A stretch of 64,000 bases of DNA. Origin: Thamnaconus septentrionalis (Eukaryota; Chordata; Actinopteri; Tetraodontiformes; Monacanthidae). A program made the position numbers and the translations under genes. The stretch covers positions 15,871,773 to 15,935,772 of the forward strand of contig CM020510.1 in NCBI GenBank assembly GCA_009823395.1. The letters run 5' to 3'. This document shows, in pieces, positions 55,333 to 64,000 of this stretch. The first letter of the stretch is position 1; each line of letters starts with the position of its first letter. Below the pieces are notes generated by a model. That model made no database searches and had not been told where the DNA came from. It saw nothing but the letters and a program-made list of their open reading frames with translations.

Positions 55333-58300
55333 ATGAGGCCCATTATGAAGTCACGACTGATGCCACCATCCTCACTTGTTGGGGTTTTGCTCTGGCTGCT
55401 TCTTTTGCTGCGTTTTAGCTCACTATTTCCTGTTGTCTCCGAAGTTCTCGGGAATTCAAAGGAAAGAGGAAAGCTTGGGTCGGAAATGTGTCAAGGTGTC
55501 GCAGATGCAAACGAAAGTGTAAATGAAGAACTGAGGGATGCCAGAGTGAGTGGCACTGTCTCTGTATCACCTCACTGTGAGAAACTGGCAGGAGCTGAGC
55601 CTCTTGCCCTGCGTTCAGGAGGTGACGTTGTGATCGGGGGTCTTTTCCCTCTGCATTATGTTGCTTCGCAGCCGATGCACAGCTACCAAAACAAACCCCA
55701 GCTTGCACCATGCAGCGGGTGAGAATTTGATTGTGTTTACGCTTAAATGTCTAAAAAAAAAAAAAAAAATCCTAATTCTTTACAAAACCAGGAAATGCAA
55801 GTCATTTATTTCACTCTGTATTAGATACTACATAGTGCTTTTGCAGTGCTTGTAAACTGTGATTCATATTGTGCTGTAACCCGATGCCGAACTAAGCGAA
55901 ATGCTCCCACAGCTTCGACCACCGCGCCTTCCGCTGGATGATGACTATGGTGTTTGCAGTGGAGGAAATTAACCGGAATTCAAGCCTGTTACCAGGTGTC
56001 ACGCTAGGCTATCGGATCCTGGACAGCTGTGACAATGTTCACACAAGTCTGCGAGCACTTTTGTCTTTGCTCAGTCATTCCAAATCTTTAACGAAAGAGA
56101 CGCAAACACAAACACAGGGGATGGATAAAGGTTTGGACAATTTAACGGGTGCAGGGTTGAAGAGAGAAAGGAAAGATAAAAGAAAAGCAGCTCCTGTGTG
56201 TATTAAAGGGGATATTACCGAGGAAACAATGCATTCGAAACCACAAACTGAGAGAGTGCCCTCATGTATTGCTGATTCTCCTGTCCCCGCCGTCATTGGC
56301 CTGGCTTCCTCTTCCCCGACAAGAGCTGTGGCTCACACTCTTGGCCCATTCAGCATCCCACTGGTAAGACATGAGCCAAAAGGGTACATATACTTTTGTT
56401 TTTGTCTCTCTTCTCTTAAAAAGCATGCAAACAAGGTTATAATTCTGCTGTCTATTTTTTTCTCTCCCCAACAGGTGAGTTATTTTGCCACTTGCACTTG
56501 TCTCTCTGACAAGAGTGTGTATCCGTCGTTTTTGCGAACTGTACCCAGTGATCTCTCTCAAGTCCGAGGTCTAGTTCAGCTGGTCACTTTCTTCGACTGG
56601 TTCTGGGTGGGCACAGTAGGGACGACGGTGAGCCAAGGGCTTTTTTTTTTTTTTTTGGTCTGTTTATTTCCAACCGTAAATGAAAACATTGCAGTGATTT
56701 ATGAAACATTGTGCTTTTCAGGATGACTACAGTCGCTACGGCATCCAAGGTTTCTCCAAACAGCTAAGACTGAAAGGTGGGTGTTTGGCATTTCAGCTGA
56801 CGGTCCCCAAATCACCTACAGCAGCTGATATACGAGAGATGGCGGATCAGCTGCAGGGTTCAAGTGCAAGGGTGGTTGTGGTGTTTGCCACAGAAGGCCA
56901 ACTGCTGGAACTATTCTTGGAGGTAGGAACCTGAAATGTTAAGAACTGTTAGAGTCTTCTAACTTTATTCCTAAAACTAAAAATGTCCTGTGTTTTTGTT
57001 CCACAGCTTGCTAATAGAAATGTGACAGGGATCCAGTGGGTCGCCAGTGAAGCATGGGTGACCGCCAGCCTCCTGACCTCACCCAGCTTCCAGCCTCTCC
57101 TTGAGGGAACTCTGGGCTTCTCCTTCCCAGGAGTTCATATTCCTGGTTTGGCCGAGTTCCTCCTGAACATTCGCCCCGATGGCAAACCTGGAATGGAACT
57201 TATTAAAGTGTTTTGGGAAGAACAATTTGGCTGCAGGCTAAATTTGAGAGAAGTCACATCCAAGGAAAATACAACAGATGCCGGGGAAAGAGTTCCAGGA
57301 TTAGGTGATTTTGGTTCTAAGTCAGATTCCGTGGATGAAAATAACTCCTGGTCCTCCTCCAGACTAAATGAGTCAAAAAAAAGCACACTTGGGCAATCAT
57401 CTGATAATCAAACGAATGAAAAACCCTTTTGCACCGGTTCAGAAGATCTGAGAGACACTGACAGAAGTTACACTGATATGTCTCAGTTCAGGATATCGTA
57501 TAATGTTTATAAAGCCGTATACACCATCGCCCACGCTCTGCACACTTTATTGAACTGTGACTCGACAAATAACAGCAGTGGGACGTGTGTGAAACATCAA
57601 TCAGTTACTTCAAAACAGGTAAATTAAAGTAGGCCTTTTTTTTTTACAACTGGGCTTTTTTGGGTTGTCTTGAAATTTGACCTCCATCTTCTCCTTCGTT
57701 GTCCAGCTGCTGCATCACATAAGGACGGTGAATTTTACAAATCAGTTTGATGAGAAGGTTTACTTTGATTCCAGTGGAGAACCAGTCCCTCTCTATGACC
57801 TCATTAACTGGCAGAGGGACCAGGAGAATGTCATGAAGTGCGCCACTTCTCTGCAACCAGTCTGGAAAAGTTTAGCTTTGTTGCTCTTTCTTTATTTCAA
57901 AAGGTGTATTTTGCGTTTAGGTTTGTCAAGGTGGGAAGCTATGACGGCTCGGGCCCTTTTGGTCAACACTTGCTGATTGATTACAACAATATTGTGTGGG
58001 CAGAGGGACAGTCTGAGGTAATGTCCAAATGTAGGTGCTGTGTGTTAAGTTGTTGAAGTATTTGAAAAGGTATTTTAAATCAACATATATTAAAAACTAA
58101 ATAACCTGTTCATCTTCAGGTGCCCGTGTCTCGGTGCAGTGCTCCGTGTGCCCCTGGCAGCAGGCAGGCCAGGCGTCCTGGAGAGCCCCGCTGCTGCTTT
58201 GACTGTTTGCCTTGTGCGGACGGAGAGATCAGCAACCACACTGGTGCCTGACATGTTGCGTTTATTGCGATAGTGAGGTTGTCAACGAAACACGCACAAT

Positions 58301-59538
58301 CTAACAACCGGTGTTCTTCTCTTTGTGCTTTTACAAGATTCCACAGAGTGCCACAAATGCCCCGAGTACTACTGGTCTGATGCAGACAAGGTGAAATGCT
58401 CGGCCGCGGTTGAGGAATTCCTGTCTGTTGATGACACCATAGGCATCGTCCTGGTGACGCTGACGTTGCTCGGCGTCCTCCTGACAGTTGCCATTACTCT
58501 CGTCTTTCACCGTTACCGCTCAACGCCGATCGTCAAAGCCAACAACTCTGAGATGAGTTTCTTGCTCCTCCTGTCGCTCAAGCTGTGCTTCCTGTGCTCC
58601 CTGGTGTTCATCGGCCGGCCAGCCGCCTGGACGTGCAGGCTTCGGCAGGCCGCGTTTGGAATCAGCTTTGTCCTCTGTCTGTCCTGCCTCCTCGTCAAGA
58701 CCATTGTGGTTCTCTTGGCGTTCCGCACCAGCGCACCCAGTCAAAGGGAGTTCAAGCTGTTTAGTCAGTCTCAGCAGCGGACTCTGATCCTTTGCACCAC
58801 AGCTCCCCAGGTGAAAGGGCTTGAGGACAGTTTCATTTCAGTTTCAATTCCTCCTAACTCAAGATTTTCTTTGTTTAACTTGACATTTTTTTTTTTTTTA
58901 TTGTTTTAAGTCCTTCTCTATCCTCCTATCCTGCTGCCAGGTTTGTCTTTGTGCCGGTTGGCTGCTTGGTGCTCCACCCTTCCCAGCCAGGAACCCAACT
59001 TACCAGGCATCAACTGGAAAAGTATGGATAGTAATGTTTACAGTCATTCAGCCCAAATATAATTACATGATTTAAAGTAAAGACCAAAAATGTTTCAGAT
59101 TGATATATATATATATATATTATGTATTAATTATTTGTTTGTTCATAACAGATTTTTTTTTATGTGTTGTTTCATAATTAGATTGTTGTGGAGTGCAAGG
59201 AGCCATGGCCCTATGGATTCTACTTGGTCTTGGGCTACATTGGCCTTCTGGCTTTTCTCTGCCTCTTCCTGGCCTTCCTTGGACGCAAGCTTCCCGACAC
59301 GTTTAATGAGGCAAAGCTCATCACCTTCAGCATGTTGATCTTTTGGGCCGTCTGGATCTCTTTTATTCCAGCTTACGTCAGCTCCCCTGGGAAATTTGCA
59401 GTGGCTGTGGAAGTATTTGCAATATTAGCCTCCAGTTTTGGACTCTTATTTTGTATTTTTGGTCCAAAATGTCATATTCTTTTACTGCAGCCTGAGAAGA
59501 ATACTAAGAGAGGCATCACTGGCAAATATCGCAGATGA
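55333..59538 (+). CDS. Gene 11: complete, intron-rich OlfC/V2R-like receptor, eleven exons
   Basis: Exons: 55333-55718, 55913-56363, 56475-56627, 56722-56922, 57007-57618, 57707-57837, 57921-58017, 58120-58243, 58338-58810, 58941-59021, 59182-59538; 3066 bp, 1021 residues, all GT/AG and in phase. Start at 55333 ([12 protein letters not shown] then a leucine-rich signal peptide); 55345 is an alternative. Cysteine linker [10 protein letters not shown]; seven helices with [12 protein letters not shown] and [18 protein letters not shown]. Odd points: an 83-bp intron splits the exon-4 equivalent (ENVM-K-FVKVG); two introns split the 7TM exon (TAPQ/VCLCAG and ASTGK/IVVEC); exon 2 holds an extra loop of about 52 residues rich in K, R, T and Q; exon 5 holds an S/N-rich insert of about 45 residues. 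It is the only plus-strand receptor of the window and appears intact. Confidence 0.88.
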
Positions 59539-59628
59539 CATAACGATTGTCATTACTATTAGACATGAAAAATCAAACTATAAGCCTTTTCTGTATCATT
59601 TAATATGTTAAGATGAAAACTGGAACTG

Positions 59629-59634
59629 AATAAA
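59629..59634 (+). terminator. Candidate polyadenylation signal of gene 11
   Basis: AATAAA 91 bp after the stop codon, at the start of an A-run. Confidence 0.55.
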
Positions 59635-59639
59635 AAAAA

Positions 59640-60477
59640 ATGCACCACTGTTTATTAATAATTTACTTGATTTGGACTCCTTTACTCTCTTTTTCAACTG
59701 CCCTTTTGAGTGTTTTTGTTTTACACAGTTGTGACATCTGTGTGAAGGTCTTATGTAACACAATACCATTTCTGCAATTAGGTGGGATCCTGCATGGAAT
59801 TAAATAAAAAAAAAAAAAGCAGAATTTGTTGAATAAAAGAAAGACCAAATAAGTGGTTGTTTACAAGGAGACTGATTTTTTTTGAACCGAACATTTTCAA
59901 AAACGCTTTTGGAAAAAACGCTTTTGGAGAAACCCTTCTACATGTAAACGTGCACCAAGTATAATACCAATATTTATGAACCTGTATCTGTGACCCATAG
60001 TAATAATTAACGCCTGGAAAACAATGAAGGATATCAATGTGAGGAGACAACTTTCTACAGCTTGAGTTGAGTTGACAGAAGTTTCGATATTTAACACAGC
60101 CACCAACCAACCGCGCTTGTGATTGACCCTTAGTTTGTCACACACATAAATGGAATCAAGGAGCACTTATATTAAAAAGAAAAAAAAACACACACACAAA
60201 TTTCAAAATTAGCTCACTTTATTGTCAATAAGAATGGCTTGATAACATTTTGTGTTCCTAAGTTGTTTTTTCATTATGCGATTTGAGCTTGAATCTGCTA
60301 CCTTGGTATTGCCAGATATCTGCTTCAACAGCAACTCACTCGAGTACTGACACACATTTGGTTCCAATATGGAAAAATAAAAGCACAAAAGCACATATCA
60401 GCTTGTAACTGTAGTTCCCACATTATTTCCCTACACAATAAGTGTCTCTAATCTCCAGAATGCTTTAGAGTCACTTG
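59640..60477. other. Spacer between convergent genes 11 and 12
   Basis: About 0.84 kb with only a short (CA) run near 60188-60198 and a minus-strand AATAAA at 60218-60223, about 255 bp after the gene 12 stop, which may be its poly(A) signal. No gene seen. Confidence 0.5.
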
Positions 60478-63400
60478 TTATACTTTTCCCATCAGGTGCT
60501 GCCTTGTGTTCTGTTCTGGCTTCAGCAAAATAATGTAGCATTTTGGTGCAAACAGACAGAACAACAGGCCAAAGCTGGAAGCCAAAATGGCAAATGACTC
60601 CACTGCGTCCGAATAATTTCCAGGTGAGCTGATATACGCAGGGATGAATGCCAGCCACACAGCACAGAAGATCAGCATGCTGAAAGTGATGAACTTGGCC
60701 TCGTTGAAGTTCCCCGGCAGTTTACGGGCCAGAAAAGCCAGAACAAAGGACAGACAGGCCTGGAGACCAATATATCCCAGAACACACCAGAATGCAAAGC
60801 TGGATCCAACATTACACTCTAGTATGATCTTTGAATGTTCATACTGAGTATTTCTAAATGGGATCGGTGGTGCATCGACAAGCCAGGCCGTACAGATTAT
60901 AACCTGAACAAGAGTGCAACCAAGGATGATTCCTCTCTGCTGCTTGCGACCCAACCACTTCATGACGTTGTCTCCAGGCCTGGTGGCTGTAAAAGCAGCC
61001 AGAACTACCAGAGTTTTCCCCAGAATGCACGAAAAGCAAAGTGAAAATGTAATGCTGAAGGCAGTGTGACGCAGCATGCAGGACCAGGATGTTGGTTCTC
61101 CAATGAACACCAGAGAACAGAGGAAACACAGAGTGAGTGAGAACAGGATGAAGAAGCTGAGTTCAGAGTTGTTCACGCGGACGATGGCTGTGTTTCTGTG
61201 ATAGAAAAAGACTCCAAAGACAAGTATAGTGAAGCAGGCACCCACTGCAGAGGTCACTGTCAAGGCTATGCCCAAGGAGTCATAGGCCAAGAACTCCACC
61301 TTTTTAGGTATGCAGGCTGTTCTGTTTTGGTTTGACCAGAAATCCTCTCGACAAAGTGTGCACTCTATTGAATCTGAAGGATAAAGAGCATAATGACAGT
61401 ACCAGAGCATTTTCAGTATCCAATGTTCCAATGTTTTATTTGAATTTGTTGATTAACTCACCTGCACCATTGCTGATTTTGCCGCTCTCACATGGTACAC
61501 AGTCAAAGCAGCAGACAGGCTGGCCGTGACGGACAGCCTTTCTGAAACCAGGAAGACAGCTGGGACTGCAGACAGACACTGGCACCTACGATGGAGATAA
61601 AAGGCTTAGCATCAATTTTATTTAAATCTTAAACATCATCATCATAATCATCATCACTTAAATTAAATGGTACTGTATATGGGCAGCTTGCCTCACTGCG
61701 ATGTCCTGCCCATATCATTTCATCCTCTTTGATATCCAGCTCCTCTCCTGCTGGCTTGGTTCCATCAAACAATCCAACATGGACAAACTCAATATTCCCA
61801 CTTGTGCCTCTTTGCCAGTTGATGACATCATAATATGGGATGGAGTCCCCATTTAGGTCAAAGTTCACCTCTTCGCCAGCAATATTAAACGTCACCTCCT
61901 GCAGGTAATGTTGGAGCTGAAAAAACACTTCAAACGTTTAATAACACTTTTTCAAACGTTTAATATATCTTGCCACTTTTTACAGTGGGTGTATGACAGC
62001 AAAGCTGATCTACCTGCCAAGGTTGTATGTTGTTGTTTTGAGCGCATGAATTGTTGTGGAAAGGCCCACTGCCTGGTTGACAGAGCAGGAGGTTGTGGAG
62101 CGAATAGGCAATGGCATACACAGCCTTGTACACATTATAGGCCACTCTTGGGCTGGATGTGTTCATGTAGGCTGCATGCTGCTCCAACAGGGACTCCTGT
62201 CCTGTGCAGGGCGGAAAGTGAAAGCCGGAGGAATCAGAAGCGCTGCAGCCATACAGAGCCTCCCACAGCTCAGTAACTAGGAGATTATTGGGTACAGCTT
62301 TGGGTTTACTCCCTGAAGGTAGTCACTGAGTCCGGGTATGTGGCCTTTGCTGATGCCAAAGCCAACGGTGCCTCCCAGGTATGGGTAGTACTCGCTGCCT
62401 GTGAAGACAGATGCAGTGACCCAGGCCTCACTGGCCACCCACTGGATTCCAGTGATGTTTTGAGCCATGTAATCTTTCAGGAAAGGTGTCATCTCTCCCT
62501 CAGCTGAAAATACCACCACCACTTTGGCTGACGAGCTACGCATCACCTACAAAAAACAAAGAGAAAAACCGTGATTCACACTATTGCTTACATCTGTGGA
62601 CAGTTTAGAGTCATGGACAGTTTAAAGTGCATTCTTTGACACATGCTAGGAAAATCATAATAAAATGAGACGGGTGGAAGTTAATGATTAAAAATGGACC
62701 AGACTAAACTGAAAATTAAGTAGAATCAATATTGACAATGATCAACTTCTACTTAACCAAAAACCAACTCTGAAGAAATTGTTCAAGCCCTTGTATTCAC
62801 CTCAATGATCTCTAGTGCCCTCTGGTGGTCGTAGAGCAGAGGAATAACTTCCTGGTACGCCGCGCACACTTTGCTCCCCTTCAGTTCTCTCAACAAGCCA
62901 TCCATAGCAAAACGCCCATATTCACGGTCTCCTCGCACCAGACCCACCCAAGTCCAGTTGAAGTGTATCAGCAGCTGAGCGATGGCCTTCACCTGGGTTG
63001 GACACAGTGTCCATTTATTCGGTGTTACGAGCAAAGAAAGTTGGAAAGTCCTGATATAAAATAATTTTACTGTAATTTGTGTGTATATCTTCCTCACAAA
63101 GAAATGTTTCATATTTACGAAGGAAGTCAAATTGAGCTTTTGCGCACAAAAGCTTTCCAAGCATTACAATCACCTGAAACTAATTTACCTGATAGTCGTC
63201 ATTTGGGATCACTCTGAAGAAGTTGGGATACTTCCTTCTGTCAGAAAGACATGCACATGAAGAAAAGTAGCTGATCTGTGTTAAAAGAAAACACATGAAT
63301 ACATGAAGCATGGAGGTCCTTTCTATGTCCATTCAACAGGCTCAAATGTATTTAAAGTCCTGATGTGTAACCAGAAAATTTAAGCATCTTCATCTTGTGG

Positions 63401-63833
63401 GGAAAAAATAATTAACACTTATTAAAAGTGTTTGGAATGTATCAAAGTCTGTTGGTTTTATAGATAAATCAATTATCAACAGGACTGCTTTAAATCATCA
63501 AATTAAATTTTGTTTTCATCACAAAGGAACAATGTTGTCTTTACCATGGGTATCTTGAATAGCTGCAGTATTCTTGACAGCACAATGGACAGAGCAGAAC
63601 CAGACTCGCCGATGACAGCGAGGAGCGAAGAGCCACCACTGCACACAGAGCTGTCTTCTTGGCCCAGGCCATTCAGCAGAGCCAGAGCGGCTCTCTGGCC
63701 GGTCAGTGGATATCCACAGGAATCAAAGATAGTGTACCCCAGCGTGTGATTAGGCAGCAGCTCGGCACTCAGGTTGATCTCCTCGACCGCAAGCCTCATC
63801 GTCTGCGCCCAGCGGAAGGCTCTGGGATCAAAG
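60478..63833 (-). pseudogene. Gene 12: OlfC/V2R-like receptor, 5' end beyond right edge, with a 1-bp frameshift
   Basis: Exons in reading order: (exon 1 outside), 63545-63833, 63189-63275, 62801-62992, 62014-62546, 61692-61916, 61462-61585, 60478-61373. Venus-flytrap with GESGSALS and GDREYG, linker (SVCSPSC-like, CREDFWS), seven helices ([31 protein letters not shown]), tail RQHLMGKV. Exon 62014-62546 is 533 bp, yet both its borders are phase 0, so it is one base short: the frame of DYLQG hits a stop at 62277 while NNLLVTELWEALYGCS continues one frame over. The loss lies between about 62280 and 62325, perhaps in the CCC at 62311-62313. The intron after GHRSE starts with GC instead of GT (61691-61690). 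Its intron pattern differs again from genes 1-11. Recent pseudogene or a base-call error. Confidence 0.8.
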
Positions 63834-64000
63834 CTGCAGTGTCGCACACAGCCAACGCACCAACACCAACATTCAATGAAATGCAAAGAATAAGAATCAC
63901 ACCTTTTTTACACATCTAAATTGCACATTGTGAAACACACATGGGTGACTCCAGTCACAGATTAACATTGTAATTTCACTGTAATTACAACTGTCATTTC
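63834..64000. other. Part of intron 1 of gene 12
   Basis: Begins with the complement of a clean acceptor (cactgcag) and contains no coding match. Exon 1 is expected further right. Confidence 0.6.

Noticed and set aside
62277..62330. A tiny intron to explain the frame change in gene 12
   Set aside because: The only GT..AG pair nearby would give about 30 bp, below the size vertebrates splice, and the total exon length is exactly one base short of a multiple of three.

Overview
The window looks like teleost fish nuclear DNA. It is AT-rich, with small spliced exons, long (CA)n, (TG)n and (TA)n microsatellites, hAT-type non-autonomous transposons and an RTE-like retrotransposon tail. It carries a dense tandem cluster of family C GPCR genes of the OlfC / V2R type (olfactory amino-acid receptors, often annotated as 'vomeronasal type-2 receptor-like' or 'extracellular calcium-sensing receptor-like'). 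I number them genes 1-12 from left to right. Exon borders were set by hand from GT/AG sites, conserved exon lengths and reading phase.

Layout. Positions 1-50094 hold nine closely related minus-strand genes with a common eight-exon plan: 311, 295, 290, 296, 200-206, 222, 124 and 899 bp. Genes 1-4 form subtype A, with a signal peptide like [10 protein letters not shown]. Genes 6-9 form subtype B, with [10 protein letters not shown]. Gene 5 lies between the two groups and is a mosaic: A-like in exons 1-3 and B-like in exons 5-6. Gene 1 runs off the left edge. Genes 2, 4, 6, 8 and 9 look intact. Gene 5 has a 1-bp frameshift and gene 7 a premature TAG. Gene 3 has only its last three exons and a first exon in clean sequence, on either side of a roughly 9-kb block (about 10033-19040) of abnormal, homopolymer-rich sequence that I read as corrupted consensus.

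Positions 50641-64000 hold three more distant family members with different exon plans. Gene 10 is on the minus strand with nine exons. Gene 11 is on the plus strand with eleven exons, head-to-head with gene 10. Gene 12 is on the minus strand, tail-to-tail with gene 11, lacks exon 1 (beyond the right edge) and has a 1-bp frameshift. Four different intron patterns split the single large third exon that mammalian V2R genes have, and gene 11 also has introns in its exon-4 and 7TM-exon equivalents.

How the genes work together. Each encodes a signal peptide, a Venus-flytrap ligand-binding domain, a nine-cysteine linker and seven transmembrane helices with a short tail. By family knowledge, such receptors are expressed in microvillous olfactory neurons and detect amino acids. 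In the nine-gene array the 7TM exon is almost uniform while the N-terminal exons differ, which fits constant signalling with a varied ligand pocket. Mobile DNA is limited: a hAT element nested in another hAT element between genes 8 and 9, a BED-finger hAT fragment between genes 4 and 5, and an RTE-like tail between genes 2 and 3.
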